Part shown: positions 1 to 9,707 of the stretch, one piece after another | Numbering within the stretch: the stretch's first letter is position 1 | Layout of the letters: every line of letters begins with the position of its first letter | Assembly (NCBI GenBank): GCA_041690255.1 | Contig: JAWLHU010000001.1 | Coordinates: 496,001 to 560,000, forward strand | Direction: 5' to 3' | DNA: 64,000 bases | Source of the DNA: JAWLHU01 sp041690255 | Lineage (GTDB): Bacteria > Bacillota > Sulfobacillia > Symbiobacteriales > Symbiobacteriaceae | Program-made: the position numbers and the translations under genes | Notes under the pieces: generated by a model | What the model was told of the DNA's origin: nothing | The model's input: the letters and a program-made list of their open reading frames with translations, nothing else | The model's database searches: none

Positions 1-520
1 CGAGCAGCAGGTCTGTGTATCCGCTCGGCTCCATGTGGGAGAGACGCTCCGCCTCCTCGGACCCGATCTGCAAAATCCGGGTGGGCCCGGTCGGGGGCAG
101 CAGGGGCGAGAGGTAGGAGCGGGCCGTGGTAAAGGACTGCCGAGCGAGGTCCTGATGTCCCATAGCCACGTGCAGCAACCCCTCGTAGGCGAGGGACGTA
201 ATGATCCAACGCAGGGCATCCGCCTCATTCGGACCTCCCAATTCACTCTGCCAGTGCTCCAGGAGATGGTCGAACATAGAAAGCGAGAGGGCGAACTGTC
301 CACGCTCCCCATGGAGCCAGGCGGCAAGGGCCTGCATGGAAGGGGTCTTGCGCCCATCAGCCGGCAGCCTCTGCAGGGAAGCCTCCAGTTCCACCAGCGA
401 TAACTCCTCTTCCCCCAGGAGAGCCCGCTCCATGCGCAGAAGCAGCTTGGCCACGGCGGGATCCTTGCCAAGGGTCAGCCCGCCCTTGCCGGGCAGGAAT
501 ATGGCCAGGCCCATGCGCAT
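1..520 (-). CDS. Hypothetical helical (TPR-like) protein, C-terminus outside window
   Basis: An open minus-strand frame of about 173 codons enters from the left edge. It begins at ATG 520 with a strong AGGAGG seven bases upstream, so the start is well supported. The product is Leu/Ala/Glu-rich, with alternating helix-like segments such as FDHLLEHWQSEL and GHQDLARQSFTTARSYL. These resemble tetratricopeptide repeats of bacterial regulators or scaffold proteins. I recognise no catalytic motif. The C-terminal part lies outside the window, so a LuxR- or SARP-type regulator cannot be excluded. Confidence 0.6.
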   Translation of the reverse strand, partial: MRMGLAIFLPGKGGLTLGKDPAVAKLLLRMERALLGEEELSLVELEASLQRLPADGRKTPSMQALAAWLHGERGQFALSLSMFDHLLEHWQSELGGPNEADALRWIITSLAYEGLLHVAMGHQDLARQSFTTARSYLSPLLPPTGPTRILQIGSEEAERLSHMEPSGYTDLLL

Positions 521-679
521 GGGGACCCCTCCTGAAAGAAATTTGTAAGCAATATCAGAAGAGAGAATCTCTTGTCTCCTAGTATGCCAAACGTAGTCAG
601 ATGCCGACAATGAACAAAAGGGAGGAACGTGCTCTGCACTATTCCTCCCTTTATGCGCGACAGGGTTCAGGGGTCGGTC

Positions 680-1246
680 CTAGTGGTCACCCTTCTCCTG
701 CCAGGAGAGATCGATCACAATCGCCTCCTCGTCCCAGTTGGAGATGTCCACGACACCAGAGTGGGTCTTGCTCTCGATCTGCAACATGATCTGGTAGATC
801 CCGTCTTCATCGGTCTCGGTACGGTTGACCGTGCCGAGGTCCCTGATCGCCTCTTCGTAGAAGGCTGCGATCTTCTCGATCTCCTTCTTGCCGCCCTTCG
901 TCTCCAGGCTGCCGGTCCAGTGCTTGAGCCCGTACAGCTCAGAGGTGTTGCCCGCAATCACCTTGGCCTTGGGGTAGGCGGGGAAGGGGAGGCCGTCCGG
1001 CAGCTTGCCGTCCTCATCGGTCGATGTCAGGGTTGTGCCGTCCTTGGTCGTGACGGTGGTGGTGTTGCCCTTCGTCTCGATATCCATGCCGGTCGCGGAA
1101 CAGCCGGCGGAGACGATCATGAGGAGCAGAATCAGGGCGGCCAGGAGCATGCTGCGAATCAGGGGAGCCTGGTCATCACGGTAGCTCACGCCCTCTGCAG
1201 CCTGCCCTCCGGGTTGGTACACGGCGCCGTTGTGAACACGAGTCAT
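680..1246 (-). CDS. Predicted lipoprotein, unknown function
   Basis: This 188-residue product has a hydrophobic segment near residues 33-47 ending in VSAGC, a lipobox in which the Cys would be lipidated, so it is probably anchored outside the membrane. The start at ATG 1246 is chosen because GGAGG sits six bases upstream; more upstream ATGs lack a site. The mature part is acidic and polar, with a Thr/Gly/Asp-rich stretch (ETKGNTTTVTTKDGT) and a C-terminal alpha/beta segment. It lies 34 bp after the stop of the secreted stalk/beta-helix protein upstream on the same strand, so the two are probably co-transcribed. The N-terminal tail before the hydrophobic segment is unusually long for a signal peptide. 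The function is unknown. Confidence 0.7.
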   Translation of the reverse strand: MTRVHNGAVYQPGGQAAEGVSYRDDQAPLIRSMLLAALILLLMIVSAGCSATGMDIETKGNTTTVTTKDGTTLTSTDEDGKLPDGLPFPAYPKAKVIAGNTSELYGLKHWTGSLETKGGKKEIEKIAAFYEEAIRDLGTVNRTETDEDGIYQIMLQIESKTHSGVVDISNWDEEAIVIDLSWQEKGDH

Positions 1247-1280
1247 GCGAATCCTCCTCATCGGGAACATCTCCCGCCGG

Positions 1281-3500
1281 CTACCTCTGGTCGGCGGTGT
1301 TGGACTGGAAGCTGTTGTTCAGCCCGCTTGTGAAGTCGGTCCCGCCAGAGAAGCTGCGGCCGATCGCGGTCTCGTTGCTCCGGAAGGCGGTGTCGGTAAT
1401 GAAGCCGCCCAGGTCACGGGCGATCTCGGCGCCGGTGGTGGCGTACTCGATCACGGCGTGGCTGATCTTGCTGGACGGGAGCGCATCGCTCAGAAAGCGA
1501 ATCCCCGTCCAGTCGCCCTTCATGGCGAACTCGGAGGTGAAGGTCACCTTTTCCGCAGTGGTTCCATCTACCACCAGGGCGCCCTTGCCGCCGGCGCCGA
1601 CCTCGAAGACGGAGCGGTCACCCATGAACAGCTTGGTGCCGGCGTCGATCGTGAGGACGGGCCGGTTGCTGCCGCCGATCTTCACGCTGGCGTTGACGTA
1701 GTAGGGAACCGCCTGCTTCTGCCAGGTGACCGACCGGGTGATGGACTGGGAATAGCCGTTCTTGCCCACGTTGATCCACGCCTGGTCCACCTCCTGGAAG
1801 GTGTGTCCGCCAGCCAGGGTACCAGCCGCCATGACGTTCAGATCCATGGGGAGCTGGAGCTTGTGCAGGGTGTTGTTCTCGGAGCCCGGGGCGAACTCGG
1901 CGGCACCCGTCATGAGAAGGCCGGTCGCACCACTGCTGATGATCGAGTTGGCAATCTGGACCGAGGCGGTCGTGTACGGGGCATCGACCGTGATCAGGCC
2001 GCGGCTGCCGTCTGCCTTGCCACCGTGGGCGACCAGGATGCCGTTCAGCCTGGAGCCCTCGGCAGCCTTCTCACCGAAGGAGATGCCATCCCACGTGCCG
2101 GTGCTGTTCCCGTCGGCCCAAAGCCCGAAGATGATCGCCTTGTTGGCCTTGCAGGCGGCGCAACCGTCCTTGAGAATATTGGTCGAGTTGGCCAGGGGCA
2201 GGGCCTTGTTCAGATCGGGCTTGCTGCCGGTATCGGCCACGAGCGTTCCGGGGTACCACTTGCCGACGTTCATCCCCTTGCCCGGGCGGAAGAGGAGGAT
2301 GGCGCCGGGCTCGATCGTCAGGGTCGGGTTGTCGGTGCTGCCTACATCCATATGGATGGGGAAGAGGTAGGGGACACCGGTGCTCCTGATCGTTGTGTTC
2401 GTCGTGATCGTGTCGGCCGACGAGTTGGTGTAGAAGTAGACACCATCGGTCTCGTTGCCGGTGTAGTCGCCTGCGGGCAGGTTGTGAATGCCGTAGGCGT
2501 TGGTGACGATCGGGTAGCCGCCGGTGCCGGAGAGCGCCTTGGTGCCGCTGATCTTGAGTCCGGTGCTGCCCTCGGTCAGCCGGCTCTTGCCCGACAGGTT
2601 GATGCCGGCCGTGGTTGCATCGGCAATGGTCACGTTCTTCAGCAGCACCTCAATGGCGGTCTGGCTGGACTCGAGGGTGATCGCACCGGAGCCGTTGCCC
2701 TGAGCGCCGCCATTTTTGATGATGGCGTTCTCGATCACCGCCTGGCCGGAGAGGGTCTTCTCGAAGAAGTTGATACCGGCCCAGGCGCCGGGCTGCGGGT
2801 TGCTTGCGGCTGCGCTGAAGACGACGGGCTCGCTGCTGCTGCCCTTGACCAGCAGGCCACCCGGGGCCCAACGGCCGATGGAGAGAGCGGCGCCGGGCTC
2901 GAACTGGATCAAGGCGCCCGCCTCAATGGTCAGGATCGGGTTGTCCGCCCCCTCGACGCTGAAGGAGCCTTTCACGATGTGCGGACTGCCGCACTTGCCC
3001 CAGGACTCACCGCCGGGCTTGATCTTCCCCTGGTGGAGCTGGCCGCCGGGCAGTTCGCACTTGGCACCGGCGGTCTTCACGATCACGGTCCGGGTGGCGC
3101 CGTCAAAGGAGACCTCGGCGCCCAGGGCCTCGGAGACAAAGCGGAGCGGGACGAAGGTCCGGTCAAAGATCAGCATGGCCGGGACGGAGAGGGGGACCTC
3201 GGCGCCATCCACATAGGCGACCGACTGGTTAATGGTCAGCTTGATCGTCTTGCCCTTGATCGCGGTGACGGTCCGGGTGGCGCCGTCCCACTTGATCTCG
3301 GCGCCCAGCCGCTCGAAGATAGCCCGGAGCGGCACGACGGTACGGTTGCTGACAATGTAGGCCTCGGCCTCAAGTCGCTGTCCGTCGATCATGACGGCAA
3401 CGGGGACCAGGTCCTCGGCCCGGGCTGCCGGGGCCAGGGTGAGAAGCGTGAGAAGCATGGTCAGGATCGCCGCGAAGACTCGGGAACGGGAGCGTGACAT
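1281..3500 (-). CDS. Secreted protein: copper-amine-oxidase stalk domain plus parallel beta-helix
   Basis: This is a 739-residue exported protein. Residues 1-28 form a classical signal peptide (Arg-rich start, hydrophobic core, cleavage after ARA). Residues 30-130 carry two copies of the stalk-domain pattern of copper amine oxidase N-terminal-like domains (VPLRAIFERLGAEIKWDGAT, then VPLRFVSEALGAEVSFDGAT). The remaining roughly 600 residues are built of repeated blocks such as NPILTIEAGALIQFEPGAAL, NPTLTIEPGAILLFRPGKGM and RPVLTIDAGTKLFMGDRSVF, typical of a right-handed parallel beta-helix. There is no amine oxidase catalytic domain, so it is more likely a cell-wall or surface carbohydrate-interacting protein than an enzyme. 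AAGGAGG precedes the ATG by eight bases. Confidence 0.85.
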   Translation of the reverse strand: MSRSRSRVFAAILTMLLTLLTLAPAARAEDLVPVAVMIDGQRLEAEAYIVSNRTVVPLRAIFERLGAEIKWDGATRTVTAIKGKTIKLTINQSVAYVDGAEVPLSVPAMLIFDRTFVPLRFVSEALGAEVSFDGATRTVIVKTAGAKCELPGGQLHQGKIKPGGESWGKCGSPHIVKGSFSVEGADNPILTIEAGALIQFEPGAALSIGRWAPGGLLVKGSSSEPVVFSAAASNPQPGAWAGINFFEKTLSGQAVIENAIIKNGGAQGNGSGAITLESSQTAIEVLLKNVTIADATTAGINLSGKSRLTEGSTGLKISGTKALSGTGGYPIVTNAYGIHNLPAGDYTGNETDGVYFYTNSSADTITTNTTIRSTGVPYLFPIHMDVGSTDNPTLTIEPGAILLFRPGKGMNVGKWYPGTLVADTGSKPDLNKALPLANSTNILKDGCAACKANKAIIFGLWADGNSTGTWDGISFGEKAAEGSRLNGILVAHGGKADGSRGLITVDAPYTTASVQIANSIISSGATGLLMTGAAEFAPGSENNTLHKLQLPMDLNVMAAGTLAGGHTFQEVDQAWINVGKNGYSQSITRSVTWQKQAVPYYVNASVKIGGSNRPVLTIDAGTKLFMGDRSVFEVGAGGKGALVVDGTTAEKVTFTSEFAMKGDWTGIRFLSDALPSSKISHAVIEYATTGAEIARDLGGFITDTAFRSNETAIGRSFSGGTDFTSGLNNSFQSNTADQR

Positions 3501-3646
3501 GCGGGTGACCTCCTTGCGCTGCGTGTCTACGAGTGCAAGGATAGCAGTCCGGGAATCCCACGGTCATGAGGGCGCCGTCCCGACCTTTCGGGAAGATCGC
3601 GGGAAAGAACCGGGAGCCGCCGGCAGGTGTACGGGAAAAGCAGAAA

Positions 3647-3671
3647 GCCCGAACGCGCCTGGCGTTCGGGC
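3647..3671 (-). terminator. Rho-independent terminator
   Basis: A perfect 10-bp stem (GCCCGAACGC / GCGTTCGGGC) with a five-base loop is followed on the minus strand by a T-rich tail (TTTCTGCTTTT). It lies 24 bp past the stop of the small HTH gene and probably terminates it. Confidence 0.75.
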
Positions 3672-3694
3672 CTAAATCGGTGAAGCAAGGGGGC

Positions 3695-3865
3695 TTAGAA
3701 GCCCCAGGCGCTCCTGCGTCCAACGGTGGGCCACTTGCGCACGGCGCAGGTCACCATTTCGACGCTGATGCCCAGGTCTTCGGCGACCTGCTTCGGGGTC
3801 CGGCCGGTGCTCAACTGGGTCACGATCGCCTCGCAGTCATCTGCGGTCAACTGCCAAATAGTCAT
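3695..3865 (-). CDS. Small helix-turn-helix protein
   Basis: This 56-residue protein contains the segment GRTPKQVAEDLGISVEMVTCAVRKW, a textbook helix-turn-helix of the Sigma70-r4/resolvase-like type. The start at ATG 3865 has AGGAGG nine bases upstream; the earlier in-frame ATGs at 3892-3898 have no ribosome site. It has its own terminator just downstream, so it is a stand-alone gene. It could be a small DNA-binding regulator or a remnant of a larger recombinase-like protein. The target is unknown. Confidence 0.6.
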   Translation of the reverse strand: MTIWQLTADDCEAIVTQLSTGRTPKQVAEDLGISVEMVTCAVRKWPTVGRRSAWGF

Positions 3866-4040
3866 TCTCGGTCGCCTCCTTGGTGCTTGGATCATCATTC
3901 AGTCATCGGTTCGATCTGACCCCATCATACCATTCGGAACTTTTGGCAACCTCGTTTACAAAGAGGAATTTTGCCCCAACCGCAGAAGGAATCACGCCTC
4001 CTCCGAAAGGAGGAGGCGCTGTGGCGAGGGCTTCGGGGTA

Positions 4041-4075
4041 TTGCATCTTTATGCATGGCTAGTTATACTTATGCA
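4041..4075 (+). promoter_or_regulatory. argC promoter with overlapping ARG-box-like operators
   Basis: TTGCAT (4041-4046), a 17-bp spacer and TATACT (4064-4069) form a SigA promoter. TGCAT-N4-ATGCA (4042-4055) overlaps the -35, and a second ATGCA half (4071-4075) follows the -10, 20 bp from the first. The same layout precedes argB and argG in this window, so ArgR/AhrC binding is the likely function. Confidence 0.75.
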
Positions 4076-4104
4076 ATAGAGGCTGCGCAGGGGGCTGTTT
4101 GGTG

Positions 4105-5154
<1,050 letters not shown>

Positions 5155-5167
5155 GAGGACCACTACC

Positions 5168-5701
5168 ATGCTCTATCGGAAGGCGACCATGGCCGATATT
5201 CCGGCGATTCACATCCTGGTGAATGATTATGCAAACAACGGGCTGATGCTCCGCCGCCCGCTCATGATGCTCTACGAGTCGGTCCGCGACTTCGTCGTCG
5301 CGGTCGATCCGCCCACGGGCGAGGTGGTGGGGGTCGGCGGGCTGCACATTATGTGGCAGGACCTGGCCGAGGTCCGCTCCCTGGCAGTCAGGCCCGGCCT
5401 GACCAAGGCCGGCGTGGGCCGCGGGATCATCGACTTCCTGGTCCGGGAGGCCTCGGACCTGGGGTTGACCCGACTCTTCGCCCTGACCTACCAGCAGGGC
5501 TTCTTCGAAAAGGTCGGCTTTGCCGTCATCCAGAAGGAGAGCCTGCCCCAGAAGGTCTGGAAGGAATGCGTCTACTGTGACCGGTTCCACTCGTGCGACG
5601 AGATCGCCATGATCCGGTACCTCGTGCCGCCCGAGCAACTCCCGGCGACCGAGGAGATGGAGATTCCGCTGGTGGCTATGCCGAACTGGCAGAAGGGGTA
5701 G
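5168..5701 (+). CDS. GNAT N-acetyltransferase, probable N-acetylglutamate synthase
   Basis: This 177-residue single-domain GNAT protein has an acetyl-CoA loop region (VRPGLTKAGVGRGIIDFLV) and a C-terminal QGFFEKVGF segment typical of the short ArgA-like acetyltransferases. Lying between argC and argJ with gaps of 13 and 6 bp, it most likely acetylates glutamate to feed or replenish the acetyl cycle that ArgJ recycles. The substrate assignment rests on operon context and overall family resemblance; another amino-acid acetyltransferase role remains possible. A Cys/His cluster (ECVYCDRFHSC, about residues 136-146) is notable and might bind metal. Confidence 0.85.
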   Translation: MLYRKATMADIPAIHILVNDYANNGLMLRRPLMMLYESVRDFVVAVDPPTGEVVGVGGLHIMWQDLAEVRSLAVRPGLTKAGVGRGIIDFLVREASDLGLTRLFALTYQQGFFEKVGFAVIQKESLPQKVWKECVYCDRFHSCDEIAMIRYLVPPEQLPATEEMEIPLVAMPNWQKG

Positions 5702-5707
5702 GAGCAT

Positions 5708-6916
5708 ATGAAGATCATTCAGGGTGGAGTGACGGCCCCGACCGGCTTCCTGGCGGTGGGGGTGCATGCGGATATCAAGGGCAAGGGCGGCACGAAGAAA
5801 GATGTCGCGATCCTCTTCTCTCCCATCCCCTGCGCGGCGGCGGGGGTCTATACCACAAGCGTCGTGAAGGCGGCCCCGGTGATCCTCTCCCAGGGGCGGA
5901 CCCAGGCCGGCGCCCTGCAGGCGGTGGTGGTCAACTCCGGCAACGCCAACGCCTGCACCGGCGAGCAGGGTATGGCGGACGCCACGGCCATGGCGGAGCA
6001 GACGGCGAATGCGCTCGGTCTGCCGGCCTCCAGCGTCGCCGTCGCATCGACCGGGGTGATCGGCGTCACCCTGCCCATGGAGCAGGTCGCCCGGGGGATC
6101 GCCGAAGCCGCCGCAGCCCTCTCGGCGGATGGCGGCCACGCTGCTGCCGAGGCGATCATGACCACCGACACCTTCCCGAAGGAGTACGCCGTCCGCTTTG
6201 ACCTGGGTGGGACCACGGTCACGATCGGGTCGATGGCCAAGGGCTCGGGCATGATCCACCCGAACATGGCAACCATGCTCGGCTTTGTCACCACCGATGC
6301 CGCCGTGGAGCCCGCCGCCCTCCAGCAGGCGCTCCGGGAGGCGACCGCCAAGTCATATAATATGATCACGGTGGATGGGGACACATCTACCAACGATATG
6401 GTGATCGCCCTCGCCAACGGCCAGGCCGGCAATCCGCTGGTCACGCTCGAATCGCCGCTCTACCCCGCTTTCGCCGCCGCCCTCGACCAGGTGCTGATCT
6501 TCCTGGCCAAGGAGATCGCCCGCGATGGCGAGGGGGCGACCAAGCTGATCGAGATGCACGTCAAGGGCGCCCCCACGCAGGATGATGCCCGCAAGGCCGC
6601 CCGGGCCGTCTGCGGCTCCAGCCTGGTCAAGGCGGCCGTCTTCGGGGAGGATGCCAACTGGGGCCGGGTCCTCGCCGCCATGGGCTACTCCGGCGCCAGC
6701 TTCGATCCGAACAAGGTCGACCTCTGGCTCGGCGACGTGCAGATGATGGCGGGCGGCACCGGGCTCGTCTTCGACGAGGAGGCCGCCGCCCGGGTTCTCA
6801 AGGGCAAGGCGATCACCTTCACCGCCGACCTGCACAGCGGCAAGTTCGAGGCCACCGCCTGGGGCTGCGACCTGACCTACGATTACGTGAAGATCAACGG
6901 GGATTACCGGACCTAG
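5708..6916 (+). CDS. argJ: Glutamate N-acetyltransferase / amino-acid acetyltransferase
   Basis: ArgJ transfers the acetyl group from N-acetylornithine to glutamate, closing the acetyl cycle; thermophile and clostridial forms can also use acetyl-CoA. The 402-residue proprotein contains the self-cleavage motif HPNMATMLGF, with Thr189 expected to become the N-terminal nucleophile of the beta chain after cleavage behind Ala188. The SGNANACTG segment (about residues 77-85) is typical of the family. ATG 5708 is preceded by GGGGTAGGAG. It is the last gene of the argC operon. The first plausible strong terminator is about 345 bp downstream. Confidence 0.97.
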   Translation: MKIIQGGVTAPTGFLAVGVHADIKGKGGTKKDVAILFSPIPCAAAGVYTTSVVKAAPVILSQGRTQAGALQAVVVNSGNANACTGEQGMADATAMAEQTANALGLPASSVAVASTGVIGVTLPMEQVARGIAEAAAALSADGGHAAAEAIMTTDTFPKEYAVRFDLGGTTVTIGSMAKGSGMIHPNMATMLGFVTTDAAVEPAALQQALREATAKSYNMITVDGDTSTNDMVIALANGQAGNPLVTLESPLYPAFAAALDQVLIFLAKEIARDGEGATKLIEMHVKGAPTQDDARKAARAVCGSSLVKAAVFGEDANWGRVLAAMGYSGASFDPNKVDLWLGDVQMMAGGTGLVFDEEAAARVLKGKAITFTADLHSGKFEATAWGCDLTYDYVKINGDYRT

Positions 6917-7033
6917 GGGAGGCAGAAATCGTCGTTGTGCTGGGATCCTGTTATGTCGGTTACGGCTGCGAATGACCAGGGCGCTCTGCGAGCCAGGTTC
7001 CACCAGGAATTCCCGGAGCGTTTCTCGCTCATG

Positions 7034-7231
7034 TGGGAAAAAGTAGCGGAATCTGCAAAAAGAGGGGCCTGGAGGTGACTGAACCACCGTGTCTCGGCCT
7101 GATCCGGGCCAATTAGCGCCTTTTGAGGCCCCGCAAGAGCGATTCACGGGGTGAACCGGCCCTTCCAATGCATGATTCCGCTACAATTTCCCAATCGGCC
7201 TGAGCTCGCCCTGGGAAAAAGTAGCGGAATC
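7034..7231. repeat. Three copies of a 20-bp repeat in a 480-bp intergenic region
   Basis: TGGGAAAAAGTAGCGGAATC occurs at 7034-7053 and 7212-7231, and a near-identical copy lies in reverse orientation at 7174-7193 (one mismatch). The last two can fold into a hairpin. The region 6917-7260 contains no convincing gene. This looks like a small dispersed repeat rather than a terminator. Confidence 0.6.
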
Positions 7232-7260
7232 CGGATTCCGTACCAGTTGGTCATCAGCCT

Positions 7261-7294
7261 GCAGAGGAGGCAGAAATGCCTCCTCTGCTTTTTT
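7261..7294 (+). terminator. Strong Rho-independent terminator
   Basis: A perfect 12-bp stem (GCAGAGGAGGCA / TGCCTCCTCTGC) closed by a GAAA tetraloop is followed by six T residues. It ends any transcript arriving from argJ and insulates the MerR gene. Confidence 0.9.
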
Positions 7295-7306
7295 GCGCGG
7301 CGGATG

Positions 7307-7337
7307 TTGACTCTGCCGTTACGTCATCGGCTATGAT
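7307..7337 (+). promoter_or_regulatory. MerR-type promoter with 19-bp spacer
   Basis: TTGACT (7307-7312) and TATGAT (7332-7337) are separated by 19 bp. This is the over-long spacing typical of promoters that MerR-family regulators untwist. The downstream gene is a MerR regulator, which suggests autoregulation. Confidence 0.6.
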
Positions 7338-7397
7338 CACATCGGAAGCTTCCACGGACCCCATCTACCGTGATCTGTCCGGGAGGAGAGACCGCCT

Positions 7398-8324
7398 ATG
7401 GCCGGCCTGCGCAAGATTCGGGACCTGGTCCAGCAGTACGAGATCACCACCCGCACCCTCCGCTATTACGAGGAGATCGGGCTGCTCTGGAGCGAGCGGC
7501 AGCCTGACTCTGCCTACCGCCAGTACGATGCGGCGGCGGTGCGCCGTCTGGAGCAGATCTTACTCCTGCGCCGGATGCAGCTCTCGGTCAAGGAGATCCA
7601 GGCGATCTTCGCCTCCCGGGAGATGCACGTCGCGGTGGAGACCTTCGCCCGCAAGCTGGCGTCCATCGAGCGTGAGATGGACGCCCTGGCGGAGCTGAGG
7701 GAGACCGTTGAGGCCTTTCTCGAGCTGCTGCGGGAGAAGGGCTTCGACCAGGCCGGTGGGCCCCGGCTGCTGCCCGATGAGGAGCTGGCCACCCTCGTTG
7801 CCACAGCACCGGCTCATCCCCCGGAACCGAAGTCGATACGGGAGGATTTCACCATGCCGAACGAACTGACCCATGTGCGGATCGTTGAGTTAAAGCCCAT
7901 GAAGGTGGCGGCGTATCGGGCCGAGAGCGCCTCCCCCGAAGGCGATGCCTGGGACGTGCTGTGCCCCTGGATCGAGGAGCGGGGGCTCCAGGACCTGCCC
8001 ACGACCCGGTACTTCGGCTTTGACAACCCCGGCCCCAGCTCGAGCCGCCCGACCTACGGGTACGAGGTCTGGGTGACGGTGCCCGAGGGTACGGAGCCAT
8101 CGGGGCCGGTGGAGATCAAGTCCTTCAGCGGCGGGCTCTACGCAGGCATCACCAGCTACATTCCGGAGATCCCCCAGCGGTGGCAGCAGCTCGCCGCCTG
8201 GCTGAAGGAGAGTGACCAGTGGGCATACGGCCCGCACCAGTGCCTGGAGGAGATGGTCACCCCCTACGGCATGACGGATACGCAGAAGCAGCTCGACCTG
8301 CTGATCCCGATCATCCGCAAATAG
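7398..8324 (+). CDS. MerR-family regulator with GyrI-like effector domain
   Basis: The 308-residue protein starts with a winged HTH of the MerR family (YEITTRTLRYYEEIGLL, then SAYRQYDAAAVRRLEQI). A coiled dimerisation helix follows (residues 65-115), and from about residue 150 there is an AraC/GyrI-like small-molecule binding domain (HVRIVELKPMKVAAYRAES). This is the BmrR/BltR architecture, in which a cationic drug or lipid bound to the C-terminal domain activates an elongated promoter. AGGAG precedes the ATG. No exporter is adjacent, so the effector and targets other than its own promoter are unknown. Confidence 0.88.
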   Translation: MAGLRKIRDLVQQYEITTRTLRYYEEIGLLWSERQPDSAYRQYDAAAVRRLEQILLLRRMQLSVKEIQAIFASREMHVAVETFARKLASIEREMDALAELRETVEAFLELLREKGFDQAGGPRLLPDEELATLVATAPAHPPEPKSIREDFTMPNELTHVRIVELKPMKVAAYRAESASPEGDAWDVLCPWIEERGLQDLPTTRYFGFDNPGPSSSRPTYGYEVWVTVPEGTEPSGPVEIKSFSGGLYAGITSYIPEIPQRWQQLAAWLKESDQWAYGPHQCLEEMVTPYGMTDTQKQLDLLIPIIRK

Positions 8325-8330
8325 ATGAGG

Positions 8331-8362
8331 AAGCCCGGCCCGCACCAGCGGAGCCGGGTTCT
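8331..8362 (+). terminator. Probable terminator
   Basis: AAGCCCGGC and GCCGGGTT pair with one G-U across a 13-base loop, followed by CTTCGTC. It lies 7 bp after the MerR gene stop. The U tract is weak. Confidence 0.45.
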
Positions 8363-8407
8363 TCGTCGAAAGAGGGCGTGTTACGAGTCATGATAGGAGT
8401 GGTGGAT

Positions 8408-9397
8408 GTGACCAGGCCGTTTCGGATTGGGTTGATCGGTTTGGGGGCGATCGGCTACCGGGTGGCGAAGGGGTTTGCGGCTCACCCAGACACCCGGGTG
8501 GCCGTGGTCTGTGACACCAACGCCGACCTGGCGGCCAAGGTGGCGGATGAGGTCGGTGCCGACCGCTGGGTGACCGACTACCGCGAGATGCTGACCGGCG
8601 ACCAGGTGGACCTGGTCTACGTCGGCGTGCCGCCCCGTTGGCACAAGCAGATCGCCTTTGACATTCTCGATGCCGGCAAGCACATCTTCGCAGAGAAGCC
8701 GCTGGCCCTGACGCTTGGTGAAGCCGAGGCGATGACCGCCAGGGCGAGGGAGTCGGGGCTGATCCACCTGGTCAACCTGCCCATGCACGGCTCCTTTGGG
8801 ATCGCCGCCCTCCGGGAGCAGGTCGCGGCGGGCTACCTGGGCCAGTTCCGCCAGGGTGAGCTGGAGCTGGTCTTCCCGCAGTGGCCCCGTGCCTGGCAGC
8901 AGAACCCCTGGATTGGCAAGCGGGAGCAGGGCGGGCCGATCCGTGAGGTCATGCCCCACATGCTCCACGCTCTCATGCAGGCCATGGGCCCGATCACCCG
9001 GGTCCGGGCCGACATGGTCTACCCGGCGGAGGATGCCGAGGCCTGCGAGATCGCCGCCTCCGGCGCCCTGGAGCTGGAGCGGGGCGGCATGATCACCGTC
9101 TCCTGCCTCGTCGGCGTCGATCGGAAGGAGACCGTCCAGTTCACGGCCTACGGCACCGCGGGGACCCTCGGGCTGGTCGAGTGGGACAAGCCCGTGGGCG
9201 CCAGGGGAACGGGTCCGCTGGAGCCGCTGCCCCTGGCCCAGGGCGGCCGGGTGACGATACTCGACCTGATGGTCCGGGCCCTGAAGGGCGAGCCGGTGGA
9301 GCTGCCGACCTTCGAGGCCGGGCTGGCGATCCAGCAGGTGCTGGAGGCCTGGGAGCAGGCCGCCGAGCATGGGGGCTGGGTCGAGGTGAAGCGGTAG
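8408..9397 (+). CDS. Gfo/Idh/MocA-family NAD(P)-dependent oxidoreductase
   Basis: The 329-residue protein has the N-terminal dinucleotide-binding Rossmann fold (IGLIGLGAIGYRVAKGF, then VVCDTN) and the family signature EKPLALTLGEAEAM around residue 95, whose Lys lies in the active site. Family members oxidise or reduce sugars, inositols or related polyols; the substrate cannot be read from the sequence. GTG 8408 is favoured because GGAG is eight bases upstream; ATG 8390 is an alternative adding six residues. It stands alone, followed immediately by a tandem repeat array. Confidence 0.85.
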   Translation: MTRPFRIGLIGLGAIGYRVAKGFAAHPDTRVAVVCDTNADLAAKVADEVGADRWVTDYREMLTGDQVDLVYVGVPPRWHKQIAFDILDAGKHIFAEKPLALTLGEAEAMTARARESGLIHLVNLPMHGSFGIAALREQVAAGYLGQFRQGELELVFPQWPRAWQQNPWIGKREQGGPIREVMPHMLHALMQAMGPITRVRADMVYPAEDAEACEIAASGALELERGGMITVSCLVGVDRKETVQFTAYGTAGTLGLVEWDKPVGARGTGPLEPLPLAQGGRVTILDLMVRALKGEPVELPTFEAGLAIQQVLEAWEQAAEHGGWVEVKR

Positions 9398-9690
9398 GGG
9401 AGCCCCTGCCCTACGGGTCCCGAAGCTATGGAAACCTGTGGCGGGCCTATGGCCAACCTGTGGGAAGCCCCTGCCCTACGGGTCCCGAAGCTATGGAAAC
9501 CTGTGGCCAACCTGTGGGAAGCCCCTGCCCTACGGGTCCCGAAGCTATGGAAACCTGTGGCCAACCTGTGGGAAACCCCTGCCCTACGGGTCCCGAAGCT
9601 ATGGAAACCTGTGGCCAACCTGTGGGAAACCCCTGCCCTACGGGTCCCGAAGCTATGGAGACCAGTGGCCAACCTATGGCCAACCTGTGG
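9398..9690. repeat. 54-bp direct tandem repeat array
   Basis: A 54-bp unit beginning GGGAAGCCCCTGCCCTACGG runs in head-to-tail copies at 9462-9515, 9516-9569, 9570-9623 and 9624-9677. A diverged first copy starts at 9398. Internal copies are almost identical. It fills the space between the 3' ends of the convergent oxidoreductase and ABC permease genes. The unit is a multiple of three, so several frames stay open across it, but I see no start or ribosome site supporting a protein. Confidence 0.9.
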
Positions 9691-9707
9691 AGACCCTTGC
9701 CAAGGCC

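Noticed and set aside
1245..3497. A 750-codon open frame on the plus strand
   Set aside because: It is the antisense shadow of the beta-helix protein. The minus frame has a signal peptide, stalk domains and repeats, and an AAGGAGG start.
9447..9683. Repetitive proteins of 18-residue periods in several frames
   Set aside because: These arise because the tandem unit is 54 bp. No start or ribosome site is found and the frames do not resemble known repeat proteins.
9398..9690. CRISPR array
   Set aside because: Units are directly adjacent with no unique spacers, and no cas genes are present. The same applies to the 22-bp array at 24125-24424.
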